The notes beneath the pieces are model-generated. The model saw only the letters and a program-made list of their open reading frames with translations, did no database searches and was not told where the DNA came from. A stretch of DNA of 64,000 bases, from positions 1-64,000 of the forward strand of contig JAZKJF010000004.1 in the NCBI GenBank assembly GCA_040384465.1, given 5' to 3'. Origin of the DNA: UBA5078 sp040384465 (GTDB taxonomy: Bacteria > Pseudomonadota > Gammaproteobacteria > Pseudomonadales > Pseudohongiellaceae). Of this stretch, positions 34,546 to 43,651 are shown in pieces. A program made the translations under genes and the position numbers. The stretch's first letter is position 1, and the number at the start of each line of letters is the position of its first letter.

Positions 34546-35147
34546 AACCCTCCTTTCTGGCAAGCTTTTTGTGTGCAGTCCTAATGACAAGTCCTGTCGT
34601 GGCTGCCGCACAGCAACTCGTGGCGGTGGACATCAACACGCAACGAACAGCAGCGGATGCTGGTGATAGCGCCGCGCAATTCGATATGGGGAATCGCTAC
34701 CTCGTCGGTGATGGCGTCATCGCCGATGAATATGAAGCGGCTCGTTGGTTCCGCAAAGCAGCGGATCAGGACAACAACAACGCGCAGTACAACCTTGGTG
34801 TGATGTACATGCAGGGCACGGGCGTGATCGCCGATCTCAACGAGGCCATCAACTGGTTCCGTCGTGCTGCAGAGCTGGGTGATCCGCCCGCACAATTCAC
34901 AATGGCGACGCTCTACGCGAATGGAAAGGGCGTGCCGCAAGACCCGGTGCAAGCGCACCTTTGGTTTACGCTGGCGGCATCGAGCGGAGATCGCGCCGCA
35001 GCGGCGAATCTGGTGCTGTATCAGGAAATGATGAGCAACGAACAGGTCGCGGAGTCACAGCGTCTGGCTGCGGAATGGATAGAAAAGTTCAACAGTCAGC
35101 GCGCGGCGGCTGAAGCGGATGACGATACTGCTGCAAGGCTGCCGTGA
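34542..35147 (+). CDS. Exported Sel1-repeat protein, second of three
   Basis: 201 residues with a signal peptide (FLASFLCAVLMTSPVVAAA). The mature part has about three Sel1 repeats (FDMGNRYLVGDGVIADEYEAARWFRKAA; YNLGVMYMQGTGVIADLNEAINWFRRAA; FTMATLYANGKGVPQDPVQAHLWFTLAA), a capping helix (QVAESQRLAAEWIEKFN), then a short acidic tail (AEADDDTAARLP). Coupled to its neighbours by stop/start overlaps at both ends. Confidence 0.9.
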   Translation: MKPSFLASFLCAVLMTSPVVAAAQQLVAVDINTQRTAADAGDSAAQFDMGNRYLVGDGVIADEYEAARWFRKAADQDNNNAQYNLGVMYMQGTGVIADLNEAINWFRRAAELGDPPAQFTMATLYANGKGVPQDPVQAHLWFTLAASSGDRAAAANLVLYQEMMSNEQVAESQRLAAEWIEKFNSQRAAAEADDDTAARLP

Positions 35148-35746
35148 TGAAACATTATCTGCGCGCTCTGGCACTCACCGCAACTTTGGCTGCCCCGCTG
35201 GCAGTCGCGGACTACGAGGACGGCGTGACTGCCGCGCAGAACGGTGATTATGCTACTGCCCTGCGTGAGTTCACGACCGCAGCAGAAGCGGGCCTGGACC
35301 TCGCCCAGTACAATCTAGGCATTCTTTATTACCTCGGTCAGGGCGTCGAACATAATTATGCAGAGGCCTTGCGCTGGACCTTGGCTGCGGCCGAACAGGG
35401 TCATGTGAACGCACAATTCAATCTCGCCTCACTCTATTACTATGGCACCGGCACTGCGGTGGATTACGCACAGGCGTTGCGCTGGAACCTCGCCGCTGCG
35501 GAAGCGCAGCACGCCGGCGCGCAGCATTCACTGGCAAAGATGTACGAACTGGGAGAAGGCACCGAGGTGGATCTGGTGCGCGCGCATTTCTGGGCCAGTG
35601 CGTCGCAGTATGACGAGAACGCTGAAGGGAATGTCGAAGAGAATGCTGACGCAACCGCTTTGCTGGACGAGCTTGCTGCGAAGATGAGCGCTGCACAACT
35701 CAGCGAAGCGCGTAAAGCATTTGCTGAGTGGACCATCAGTCGCTAA
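35147..35746 (+). CDS. Exported Sel1-repeat protein, third of three
   Basis: 199 residues, signal peptide (HYLRALALTATLAAPLAVA), then about four Sel1 repeats (YNLGILYYLGQGVEHNYAEALRWTLAAA and others) and a final helix (QLSEARKAFAEWTISR). The ATG lies in a TGATG overlap with the previous stop; a GTG three bases earlier is a possible alternative. The mature N-terminus (DYEDGVTAAQNGDYATALREF) closely resembles that of the first gene (DLEDGLAAYEAQDFAKALVEF), pointing to tandem duplication. Confidence 0.9.
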   Translation: MKHYLRALALTATLAAPLAVADYEDGVTAAQNGDYATALREFTTAAEAGLDLAQYNLGILYYLGQGVEHNYAEALRWTLAAAEQGHVNAQFNLASLYYYGTGTAVDYAQALRWNLAAAEAQHAGAQHSLAKMYELGEGTEVDLVRAHFWASASQYDENAEGNVEENADATALLDELAAKMSAAQLSEARKAFAEWTISR

Positions 35747-35763
35747 GTGGTGATTGAAGCGGT

Positions 35764-36183
35764 TCAGGCAGCGTAATTCTGAATACGTCGTACCATCGCC
35801 TGCAGGCCATTGCCACGCGTTGGGCTCAGATGTTTGAGCAGATTGAGTTGTTCGAAGTAAGCATTGATGTCGAACTGGCGAATCTCTTGCGCCGTCTTGC
35901 CGTTGTAGGCCGCCAGCACCACGCCGAGTAATCCCTTCACAATGAACGCATCGCTGTCGGCCTGAAAATAGAGCTTGCCACCCTCCTCCCCCTTCAACAG
36001 CCACACCTGACTCTGACAGCCGCGCACCAGATTTTCGTCGCTGCGAAACGCGGGGTCCATGGCGGGCAATTCCTTGCCCAGATCGATGATGTATTTGTAG
36101 CGATCCTCCCAGTTATCGAAGAAGGACAAGGCTTCCACGATGTCGTCGGGGGTAATCTCTGTGCCGAAGCGGTGCGCCGTCAT
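35764..36183 (-). CDS. sufE: Cysteine desulfuration protein SufE
   Basis: 139 residues. SufE accepts persulfide sulphur from SufS and passes it to the SufBCD scaffold. The acceptor cysteine is in LVRGCQSQVW, and the rest matches the family (FFDNWEDRYKYIIDLGKELP at the start, GLLGVVLAAYNGKTAQEI in the middle). The ATG directly abuts the sufT stop with no gap. It is the last gene of the SUF operon and converges on the Sel1 genes with 17 bp between. Confidence 0.95.
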   Translation of the reverse strand: MTAHRFGTEITPDDIVEALSFFDNWEDRYKYIIDLGKELPAMDPAFRSDENLVRGCQSQVWLLKGEEGGKLYFQADSDAFIVKGLLGVVLAAYNGKTAQEIRQFDINAYFEQLNLLKHLSPTRGNGLQAMVRRIQNYAA

Positions 36184-36717
36184 TTAGAAAAACATCCCGG
36201 TTTCGAGCTGGGCTTCCTCGCTCATCATGTCGCGGCTCCAGGCAGGATCGAAGACCAGCGCCACTTTGACTTCTTTGACGTTGGGCACTTTTTTCACGCG
36301 GTATTCCACGTCGCCTACCAGTACCGGTCCCATGCCGCAGCTGGGCGCGGTCAGCGTCATATCGATGTCGACACGCTTGGCCTGCTGGTCGACACCCACT
36401 CTGTAGATGAGACCGAGGTTCACCAGGTCCACTGGAATCTCGGGGTCGAACACGGTGCCCAGCGCCTGCCAGACTTGCGCCTCGTCGATAAGATCGTTCT
36501 GCGGTGCGGGGAAACTCAGTGTTTCGGATTGCAGTCCAAGGCTGGCGGCATCGGTGCCGTCCACGCGCACCATCTGCCCGTTGTAGACCACGGTGTAGTT
36601 GCCGCCCAGCGCCTGCGTGATGCTGACGAAGGTGTTCTTCGGGATTGTCAGTGGGGTGCCATCGGGCACGCGGCGGGCGGGACAATCGGCCTGCGCCAGC
36701 ACCATGCGTCTTTCCAT
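36184..36717 (-). CDS. sufT: Iron-sulphur assembly protein SufT (DUF59/MIP18-type)
   Basis: 177 residues. The DUF59 core shows as WQALGTVFDPEIPVDLVNLGLIYRV and LTAPSCGMGPVLVGDVEYRV, with the conserved cysteine of the family. SufT-type proteins assist Fe-S cluster maturation, possibly in cluster carriage. It is 18 nt downstream of sufA, within the SUF operon. The N-terminal extension of about 75 residues (MVLAQADCPARRVPDGT onward) matches the long form annotated as putative Fe-S cluster assembly protein SufT. Confidence 0.92.
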   Translation of the reverse strand: MERRMVLAQADCPARRVPDGTPLTIPKNTFVSITQALGGNYTVVYNGQMVRVDGTDAASLGLQSETLSFPAPQNDLIDEAQVWQALGTVFDPEIPVDLVNLGLIYRVGVDQQAKRVDIDMTLTAPSCGMGPVLVGDVEYRVKKVPNVKEVKVALVFDPAWSRDMMSEEAQLETGMFF

Positions 36718-36735
36718 ATCAGTTCACGCCGCCGT

Positions 36736-37122
36736 TCAATTCACGTTGAAACTTTCGCCACAACCACAGTGGTTCTTGGCATTGGGGTTGAGGAAACTCA
36801 GCTGCAGGTTGACGCCCTCGCGCACGAGATCGATCTTGGTGCCGTTGACGATGGCGAGGCTGTCCTTCGCTACCAGCAGTTCGACATCATCGCCGAGCGG
36901 CAGATGCAGATCGTCCGGTTTCGCCTCAGGCACCAGGTCAACCACATACATGAAGCCGGTGCATCCGCTTTGTTTGACGCTCAGACGCACGGCCCGTGCC
37001 TTGCCATCTTTTTGAATCTGCTTGCGGAAATGATCGACAGCAGCGGGTGTTACCTGCACGGTGTGTGCCGATCCAGAGGGGGCGCCAGTGTTTTGAACGG
37101 GGTCGAAAGACTCAACGCTCAT
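36736..37122 (-). CDS. sufA: A-type Fe-S carrier SufA/IscA-like
   Basis: 128 residues. Three conserved cluster-binding cysteines appear as SGCTGFMY and HCGCGESFNV, the A-type carrier signature. It has about 20 extra N-terminal residues (SVESFDPVQNTGAPSGSAH) before the fold begins at VQVTPAAVDHFRKQ. It receives clusters from SufBCD and passes them to apoproteins. Lies between sufS (28 nt gap) and sufT. Confidence 0.93.
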   Translation of the reverse strand: MSVESFDPVQNTGAPSGSAHTVQVTPAAVDHFRKQIQKDGKARAVRLSVKQSGCTGFMYVVDLVPEAKPDDLHLPLGDDVELLVAKDSLAIVNGTKIDLVREGVNLQLSFLNPNAKNHCGCGESFNVN

Positions 37123-37150
37123 GGGAATATCCTCAACTTTTTACAGTCTG

Positions 37151-38431
37151 TTAAACAAGAAATTGTCTGGCCTTGTCGAGGGCCAGAAACAGGCGATCCA
37201 CGTCTTCAAACGTATTGTAAAAACTGAAACTCGCGCGCACCGTGCCGGGTATACGGTACTGATCCATGATCGGCTGCGCGCAATGATTGCCGGTGCGTAC
37301 TGCCACGCCCTGCTGGTCGAGCAGCGTGCCGACATCCGCCGGATGCACGCCCTCCAGATTAAAACTCAACACACTCGCCTTATGGCTGGCCGTGCCGATC
37401 AGACGCAGGCCAGGCACTTGTGCTGCCTTCTCTTGCGCGTACTCCAGAAGAGCCTGTTCATGGCGGGCCGCGCCTTCGCGATCCAGTGACTGCAGATAAT
37501 CGATGGCAGCGCCCAAACCAATCGCACCGGCGATGTCCGGCGTGCCAGCTTCGAATTTATAGGGCAGTTGGTTATAGGTCGTGCCCGCAAAACTCACAGA
37601 CTCGATCATCTCGCCACCGCCCTGATACGGCGGCATTGCCTCCAGTAGTTCACGACGTCCATAGAGCACGCCGAGGCCAGTCGGACCAAAGAGCTTGTGT
37701 GCGGAGAAGGCGTAGAAGTCACAATCCAGCGCCTGCACATCCACGGGCCAGTGCCCTACGGCTTGCGCGCCATCCACCAGCACCAGCGCGCCAGCGGCAT
37801 GCGCCAGACGCACGATCTCGGCGACGGGGTTGATCGTACCCAATGCATTGGAGACATGCCCCACCGCAACCATGCGCACCCGTGTATTCAACATGGTGGC
37901 GAACGCCTGCATATCAAGCGTGCCGGTGCCGTCCACAGGAATGGCTTCGACCGTGGCGCCGCGTTCAGCTGCGATCATCTGCCACGGTACGATATTGGAG
38001 TGATGCTCCATCGCGGAGACGAGAATGCGGTCCCCGGGTTGCAGCATGTTGCGTCCCCAGCTGGCAGCGACGAGATTGATGGACTCGGAAGTGCCACGTG
38101 TCCACAACACCTGCTTCGCTGCAGGCGCATTGATGAAGGCGGCCACTTTGCTGCGGGCCGCTTCGAAACCGGCGGTAGCACGATCACTCAGCGTATGGGC
38201 GCCACGATGCACATTGCTGTTGTCGTAGCGGTAATAATGCGAAATCGCCTCGATCACGCACTCGGGTTTCTGCGTCGTCGCGCCGTTATCCAGGTACACC
38301 AGCGGATGCCCGTTCACCTGCTGCGCCAGAATCGGAAAGTCAGCACGTACGCGCTGCACGTCGAATGGTACAACAGACGGCTGCTTTGCTGATGAGGCGT
38401 TCACGCTGTACACAGCAGGCTCCTCGCTCAT
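37151..38431 (-). CDS. sufS: Cysteine desulfurase SufS
   Basis: 426 residues, group II cysteine desulfurase. The PLP lysine is in FSAHKLFGPTGLGVLYGR, and the catalytic cysteine is in RTGNHCAQPIMDQY in the short-loop form typical of SufS. It supplies sulphur with SufE from L-cysteine. Its ATG overlaps the sufD stop (ATGA), so expression is coupled. The N-terminus has a 20-residue tail before the fold (MSEEPAVYSVNASSAKQPSV). Confidence 0.95.
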   Translation of the reverse strand: MSEEPAVYSVNASSAKQPSVVPFDVQRVRADFPILAQQVNGHPLVYLDNGATTQKPECVIEAISHYYRYDNSNVHRGAHTLSDRATAGFEAARSKVAAFINAPAAKQVLWTRGTSESINLVAASWGRNMLQPGDRILVSAMEHHSNIVPWQMIAAERGATVEAIPVDGTGTLDMQAFATMLNTRVRMVAVGHVSNALGTINPVAEIVRLAHAAGALVLVDGAQAVGHWPVDVQALDCDFYAFSAHKLFGPTGLGVLYGRRELLEAMPPYQGGGEMIESVSFAGTTYNQLPYKFEAGTPDIAGAIGLGAAIDYLQSLDREGAARHEQALLEYAQEKAAQVPGLRLIGTASHKASVLSFNLEGVHPADVGTLLDQQGVAVRTGNHCAQPIMDQYRIPGTVRASFSFYNTFEDVDRLFLALDKARQFLV

Positions 38432-39717
38432 GTCAGGTCCGTGGCGGTACCGAACAGAATCGCCAGGTGGTGATGCAGATAGTCGCGCACCTCGGCACGC
38501 GGGAGTTCCTGCAACAGCTCGTTGATGAAACCGAAGCTGAGCATGGTGCGCGCCTGGGTCTTGGAGACACCACGGCTTTGCAGATAATACATCGCGGTCT
38601 CATCGAGCTGACTGACCGTAGCACCGTGCGCACATTTCACATCGTCCGCGTAGATTTCCAATTCCGGCTTGGTGTCGACTTCCGCTTTGTCAGACGTCAG
38701 CAGATTGCGATTGCTCAGTTCCGCCAACGTTTTCTGTGCGTTTGGGTGGATCAGGATACGGCCATTGAACACGGCGCGCGCACTGTCACTGATGATGCCA
38801 CGGAAGACTTCGCTGGTGGTGCAATGTGGCGCCCAGTGTTCCACATTGGTGTGGTAATCGACGAGCTGATTATTGCGTGGCAGATACACACCATTGAGCG
38901 CGGCATGAGCACCGGCGCCACGATGATTGATCTGAAAATCCAGACGCTTGAGCTGACTGCCTTCGGCGAGCGTAAAGCCACGATACCGCGCATCGCGCAA
39001 CAGATCGATGTGGACGCCGCCGATATGAATCTGCTGCTCTTGCTCCAGGTTGATGCGGTAGTGCTGCAGCTCGGCATTGGCGCCGATGCTCACTTCAGTC
39101 AGGCTGTTGACGAAACTGTTTTGCGCTTGCGTGTCGGAGGCAAAATGCTCGATCAATTCCGCTTGTGCATTCTCCTCCAGCACCACCAGCACGCGCTGGT
39201 TGACGATCACCGGCTCCGCATCGGGAGTGGATACATGCACGATATAGACTGGCTTGTCGAGAATGACATTGCGCGGCACGTGCAGCAGCACGCCATCCTG
39301 CACCCACGCATTGCTGAGCGACGCGAACAGATGACGCTCGGTATTCACGATGCGCCCGAGATGCTTTTCGATGAGCAAACGCTGTTGCTCGGATGCCGCG
39401 CTGAACTGCACGACCTGCGCATGAGCCGCACTGGAGGCCTGCGCATCGAAGACACCATTCACAAACACCAGTCGAATCGCATCCACTGGCAGCAAAGAAG
39501 CCGACCCGGCACTCTGCGGCAGCGCTCTGCCCCAGCGTTGGAAATCTGTGCGCTGCAATGCCTGCAGTGGCGTGTATTTCCACAGCTCTGTGCGGCGCCC
39601 CGGCCAGCTGGCACGTTGCCATTGCCCCGCCCCCTCTTCGCGCAACATTCGCAGCCACACGGGGCTGTTCTGCTGTTGCGACGCGAGCTGCATTGCCTGT
39701 TGTTGGAAGTCAGTCAT
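38428..39717 (-). CDS. sufD: SUF scaffold subunit SufD
   Basis: About 429 residues from ATG 39717, chosen because it begins the family-like helix MTDFQQQAMQLASQQQ and lies just past the sufC stop; a start 11 codons earlier would overlap sufC. The C-terminal beta-helix region shows the family wording YADDVKCAHGATVSQLDETAMYYLQSRG. SufD forms the SufBC2D scaffold with SufB and SufC. Confidence 0.93.
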   Translation of the reverse strand: MTDFQQQAMQLASQQQNSPVWLRMLREEGAGQWQRASWPGRRTELWKYTPLQALQRTDFQRWGRALPQSAGSASLLPVDAIRLVFVNGVFDAQASSAAHAQVVQFSAASEQQRLLIEKHLGRIVNTERHLFASLSNAWVQDGVLLHVPRNVILDKPVYIVHVSTPDAEPVIVNQRVLVVLEENAQAELIEHFASDTQAQNSFVNSLTEVSIGANAELQHYRINLEQEQQIHIGGVHIDLLRDARYRGFTLAEGSQLKRLDFQINHRGAGAHAALNGVYLPRNNQLVDYHTNVEHWAPHCTTSEVFRGIISDSARAVFNGRILIHPNAQKTLAELSNRNLLTSDKAEVDTKPELEIYADDVKCAHGATVSQLDETAMYYLQSRGVSKTQARTMLSFGFINELLQELPRAEVRDYLHHHLAILFGTATDLT

Positions 39718-39721
39718 TGGT

Positions 39722-40471
39722 TCAGGCACCCTCGTCCTCAAGCCATGCATAACCCTTGGCTTCCAGCTCCAGCGCCAGATCCTTGCCGCCGGTCTTGACG
39801 ATACGTCCCGCCGCCAGCACGTGCACGTAGTCCGGCACGATGTAATCCAGCAGACGTTGATAGTGCGTCACCACGATGAAGCTGCGCTTGCCGTCGCGCA
39901 TGGCATTGACGCCAGCGGCCACTATCTGCAATGCATCGATGTCGAGGCCGGAATCGGTCTCGTCGAGAATGCACAAGCTCGGTTCCAGCAGCATCATCTG
40001 CATGATCTCGTTGCGCTTCTTCTCGCCACCCGAGAAGCCTTCGTTCACGCCGCGCTTCAGGAACGCGGGATCAAGACTGACTTTCTTCGAGGTTTCGCGA
40101 GCAAGCTTCATGAAATCGAATGACGACAGGTCCGGCAGGCCGAGGTGCTTCCGGCGCGCATCGACCGACGCCTTGAGGAATTCCATGTTGGTGACACCAG
40201 GAATCTCTACCGGATATTGAAACGCCAGGAACAAGCCTTCACGGGCACGCTCCTCGATCTCCAGCTCCAACAACTTCTTGCCGTTGAACAGCACTTCGCC
40301 CGAGGTCACCTCATAGCCAGGCCGCCCGGACAGTACGTTGCCCAGGGTGCTCTTGCCAGCGCCGTTGGGGCCCATGATGGCGTGCACTTCGCCCGGTTTG
40401 ATGGAGAGGCTGAGGTTGCGGAGGATATCGGCACCCTCGACGCGGGCATTCAAATTGTGAATCTCTAACAT
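39722..40471 (-). CDS. sufC: SUF ATPase SufC
   Basis: 249 residues, ABC-type soluble ATPase. Walker A is GPNGAGKSTL, the signature is FSGGEKKRNEI, and Walker B is LCILDETDSGLD, all intact. Its ATPase activity remodels SufB-SufD during cluster assembly. It follows sufB by 89 nt, a longer gap than elsewhere in the operon, and precedes sufD by 4 nt. Confidence 0.97.
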   Translation of the reverse strand: MLEIHNLNARVEGADILRNLSLSIKPGEVHAIMGPNGAGKSTLGNVLSGRPGYEVTSGEVLFNGKKLLELEIEERAREGLFLAFQYPVEIPGVTNMEFLKASVDARRKHLGLPDLSSFDFMKLARETSKKVSLDPAFLKRGVNEGFSGGEKKRNEIMQMMLLEPSLCILDETDSGLDIDALQIVAAGVNAMRDGKRSFIVVTHYQRLLDYIVPDYVHVLAAGRIVKTGGKDLALELEAKGYAWLEDEGA

Positions 40472-40560
40472 GCTGGAACTATTCCTGAAAAAATTCTGAA
40501 TAAGATAGCTGGCACTGCTGCGCTGCGGCCCCTTAACCTACCGACTTTAACCGGCCGTTT

Positions 40561-41997
40561 TTAACCAACAGACCCTTCGAGGCTCACCTCAAGCAGCTTG
40601 CCCGCTTCGACGGCGAACTCCATCGGCAGCTCCTTGAAGACCTCGCGGCAGAAGCCATTGACGATCATCGACACAGCCTTTTCGGCGTCGAGCCCGCGCT
40701 GCTGGCATAGGAACAGCTGGTCGTCACTGACCTTGGAAGTGGTCGCTTCGTGTTCGATTTGCGCCGAAGAATTCTTGCTCTCAATGTAAGGGAAGGTATG
40801 CGCCCCACAGCGATCGCCGATCAGCAGCGAATCGCACTGCGTATAGTTGCGCGCGCCCTCGGCACCGGCGTTAATGCGCACCAGCCCGCGATACGCACTC
40901 TGGCTGCGCCCGGCCGAGATACCCTTGGCCACGATGGTGGAGCGGGTGTTCTTGCCGATGTGGATCATCTTGGTGCCCGTGTCTGCCTGCTGAAAATTGT
41001 TGGTGAGCGCCACGGAATAGAATTCGCCCACGCTGTTGTCACCCTTGAGGATACAGCTGGGGTACTTCCAGGTGATCGCCGAACCGGTCTCCACCTGCGT
41101 CCATGAAATGCGCGCGTTGCGATGACAGATGCCGCGCTTGGTCACGAAATTGTAGATGCCGCCCTTGCCTTCTTTGTCACCGGGATACCAGTTCTGCACG
41201 GTCGAATATTTGATCTGCGCGTCGTCCAGCGCGACCAGCTCTACCACCGCCGCGTGCAGCTGATTCTCGTCTCGCATCGGCGCGGTGCAGCCTTCGAGAT
41301 AGCTCACATAGGAGCCTTCGTCGGCCACGATCAGCGTGCGCTCGAACTGGCCGGTGTTCATCTCGTTGATGCGGAAATAGGTGGAAAGCTCCATCGGGCA
41401 ACGGGTGCCCTTCGGGATGTACACGAAGGAACCATCGGAGAATACGGCAGAGTTGAGCGCTGCGTAGAAGTTGTCGCGTTGCGGCACTACCGTGCCGAGG
41501 TATTTCTTGACCAGTTCCGGGAAGCGTTTGATGGCCTCGCTGATGGGGCAGAAAATCACGCCGGCCTCTTCGAGCTTGGCGCGATAGGTGGTGACCACGG
41601 AAACGGAGTCGATAACGGCATCCACGGCGACACCCGCCAGTGCTTCCTGTTCATGCAGAGGGATGCCGAGCTTGGCGTACATGTTCAGCAGTTCGGGATC
41701 GACTTCAGCCAGACTCTTGGGCTTGTCGGCCATGCTTTTCGGGGCGCTGTAGTAGGACAGCGCCTGGAAGTCGATGGTTGGATAATGCACGTGTGCCCAG
41801 GTCGGCTCCTCCATCTCCTGCCAGGCGCGGAAAGCTTTCAGGCGCCACTCCAGCATCCATTCCGGCTCTTCTTTCTTCGCGGAAATGAAGCGGACGACGT
41901 CTTCATCCAGCCCCGGCTTGAGGGTGTCGGATTCGATGTTGGTGTGAAAACCCGCAGAATAGTCCTTGCGGATCAGGCTTTCGACTTGATCTGTCAC
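40561..41997 (-). CDS. sufB: SUF scaffold subunit SufB, first gene of the operon
   Basis: 478 residues, starting at GTG (gggaaaatac upstream). Family landmarks are FVYIPKGTRCPMELSTYFRIN, the SYVSYLEGCTAPMRDENQLHAAVVELVA core and EHEATTSKVSDDQLFLCQQRG near the end. SufB is the main cluster-building subunit of SufBC2D. The operon starts here without an Rrf2-type regulator gene ahead, but an IscR type-1-like operator covers its promoter. Confidence 0.96.
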   Translation of the reverse strand: MTDQVESLIRKDYSAGFHTNIESDTLKPGLDEDVVRFISAKKEEPEWMLEWRLKAFRAWQEMEEPTWAHVHYPTIDFQALSYYSAPKSMADKPKSLAEVDPELLNMYAKLGIPLHEQEALAGVAVDAVIDSVSVVTTYRAKLEEAGVIFCPISEAIKRFPELVKKYLGTVVPQRDNFYAALNSAVFSDGSFVYIPKGTRCPMELSTYFRINEMNTGQFERTLIVADEGSYVSYLEGCTAPMRDENQLHAAVVELVALDDAQIKYSTVQNWYPGDKEGKGGIYNFVTKRGICHRNARISWTQVETGSAITWKYPSCILKGDNSVGEFYSVALTNNFQQADTGTKMIHIGKNTRSTIVAKGISAGRSQSAYRGLVRINAGAEGARNYTQCDSLLIGDRCGAHTFPYIESKNSSAQIEHEATTSKVSDDQLFLCQQRGLDAEKAVSMIVNGFCREVFKELPMEFAVEAGKLLEVSLEGSVG

Positions 41998-42047
41998 GTA
42001 TTTTCCCCGACTTGCGGACGGAAGATGGGCGGTTTTTGAGGGCCGGG

Positions 42048-42080
42048 ATTATGAGATGCCCGAGTAAAACAGTCAAGTAT
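42048..42080 (-). promoter_or_regulatory. SUF operon promoter with IscR type-1-like operator
   Basis: Minus strand: TTGACT (42071-42076), 17-bp spacer, CATAAT (42048-42053). The overlapping stretch 42056-42080 (atacttgactgttttactcgggcat) fits the E. coli IscR type-1 consensus ATASYYGACTRWWWYRGTCRRSTAT at about 23 of 25 positions. [2Fe-2S]-IscR repression is inferred; the regulator gene would be elsewhere. Confidence 0.7.
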
Positions 42081-42092
42081 TGACGGGCTGTC

Positions 42093-43574
42093 TTAATCCC
42101 CTGCTCCTGCAATCCTGTAGCACGGATTATAAGCCTTTCCGCCGAGTTTCATGCGCCCTTGTGCAACGAATCCTCGCAATAGACGATCCATTTCCTGCAG
42201 TATCCCGGGGTCGCCGTTCAGCTCGAACGGCCCCTTTTCACGAATCATGGTGACACCATAGTCTTTGACGTTGCCTGCCACAATGCCGGAGAAGGCACGC
42301 CGCAGGTTGATGGCAAGCTCGGCAGCGGGCAGATCGTGACGCAGCTGCAGGGTCGCCATGCTCTCGTGACTCACCGTGAACGGGCGCTTCATCTCAGCGG
42401 GAATCTTCAGCAGCCAGTTGTAGTAAAACGCATCGCGAGTCGAGCGCCGGTTGGCTGCGACAGCAGCCATGCCTTCCCGCATCGCCACGGCAACTGCCAC
42501 CGGGTCATCTTCAATGATGCGGTAGAAGCGCCTGACCTGTTCCCCCAAGGTGCTCACCAGAAAGGCGTCGATTTCACTGAAGTAGGAGCGGCTGGAAGCC
42601 CCTGCGGTGAAGATCAACGGCAATGTGATGCTGGCATTATCTGTCTCCATGAGAGTCCCCAGCAGGAACAGAATTTCTTCGAGTGTGCCGACGCCGCCAG
42701 GGAATACAATGATTCCGTGCCCCAGCCGCACGAAGGCTTCAAGCCGCTTCTCGATGTCCGGCAGAATGACCAGATTGTTGACGATAGGGTTCGGAGACTC
42801 CGCCGCGATTATGCCCGGCTCGGTAATCCCGATGTAGCGACCTTCGCGATTCCGTTGCTTGGCATGACCAATGGTGGCGCCCTTCATCGGCCCTTTCATC
42901 GCGCCTGGGCCGCAACCCGTGCAGATATCCAGCCCGCGCAGACCAAGCTGATAGCCGACAGCCTTGCTGTACAGATACTCGTCGCGGCCAATCGAGTGGC
43001 CGCCCCAGCACACGACCAGACGTGGTGGCATGCGCGGACGCAACAACGTGGCGTTGCGCAGGATGTTGAAAACCAGATTGCTGGCGGCGCCAGAACTGTC
43101 TAGCGGTGGCTCGCGTACTGGCAGGCTGTCCGGGTTGGTTTGACCTTCGATTGGCGCTTTGGTGGGCGCATAGGGCGCGCTGGACATGAACACGATGTCG
43201 CGCAACACAGCAAAAAGATGATCCCTGACACCATTGAGAATCGTGCCATCCACAAAAGCACAGGCCGGTGCATTCTTGAGGATCAGCTTGATACCTCGCG
43301 CACGGTGGGCAATCTCGATGCTGAAGTCTGCATAACGTGCGAACACTTCAGAGGCGTTGTCGGTGACATCCTCACAATTGAGAACAGCCAGCGCACAGCG
43401 ACGAAACAATTCATAGACCGCTGTGTCGCGCACACCATTCAGGCGACTGACCTCTTCCTGCGACAATAGCTCAAGCGTGCCACGCGGGCTGACTTGTGCG
43501 TTTACCGTATCGGGGCAACCAGTAGTGACCTTGAGTTGCTGTTTGCCTGCTACGCTCATACCTGTTTCGTTCAT
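42093..43574 (-). CDS. ppnN: Nucleotide 5'-monophosphate nucleosidase PpnN (LOG family)
   Basis: About 493 residues from ATG 43574 (AGAGG site 5 nt upstream; a start 12 codons earlier is possible). The LOG fold motifs are CWGGHSIGRDEY, GLDICTGCGPGAMKGPMKGA and FPGGVGTLEEI, the last giving the PGGxGTxxE signature. PpnN cleaves the N-glycosidic bond of purine and pyrimidine monophosphates, is bound by (p)ppGpp in E. coli and is cytoplasmic. The N- and C-terminal extensions match the long PpnN/YgdH form rather than short cytokinin-type LOG proteins. Confidence 0.93.
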   Translation of the reverse strand: MNETGMSVAGKQQLKVTTGCPDTVNAQVSPRGTLELLSQEEVSRLNGVRDTAVYELFRRCALAVLNCEDVTDNASEVFARYADFSIEIAHRARGIKLILKNAPACAFVDGTILNGVRDHLFAVLRDIVFMSSAPYAPTKAPIEGQTNPDSLPVREPPLDSSGAASNLVFNILRNATLLRPRMPPRLVVCWGGHSIGRDEYLYSKAVGYQLGLRGLDICTGCGPGAMKGPMKGATIGHAKQRNREGRYIGITEPGIIAAESPNPIVNNLVILPDIEKRLEAFVRLGHGIIVFPGGVGTLEEILFLLGTLMETDNASITLPLIFTAGASSRSYFSEIDAFLVSTLGEQVRRFYRIIEDDPVAVAVAMREGMAAVAANRRSTRDAFYYNWLLKIPAEMKRPFTVSHESMATLQLRHDLPAAELAINLRRAFSGIVAGNVKDYGVTMIREKGPFELNGDPGILQEMDRLLRGFVAQGRMKLGGKAYNPCYRIAGAGD

Positions 43575-43651
43575 GCCTGCCTCTTGTGTTACGCTCCGCG
43601 CATTGACCAATCGCTTCGATCACACGCTCCAATTCAACTGCCGAGGATATC

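Noticed and set aside
38365..39798. 477-codon plus-strand frame opposite sufD and sufS
   Set aside because: SufD and SufS are complete and well conserved on the minus strand; no domain is recognisable in the opposite frame.
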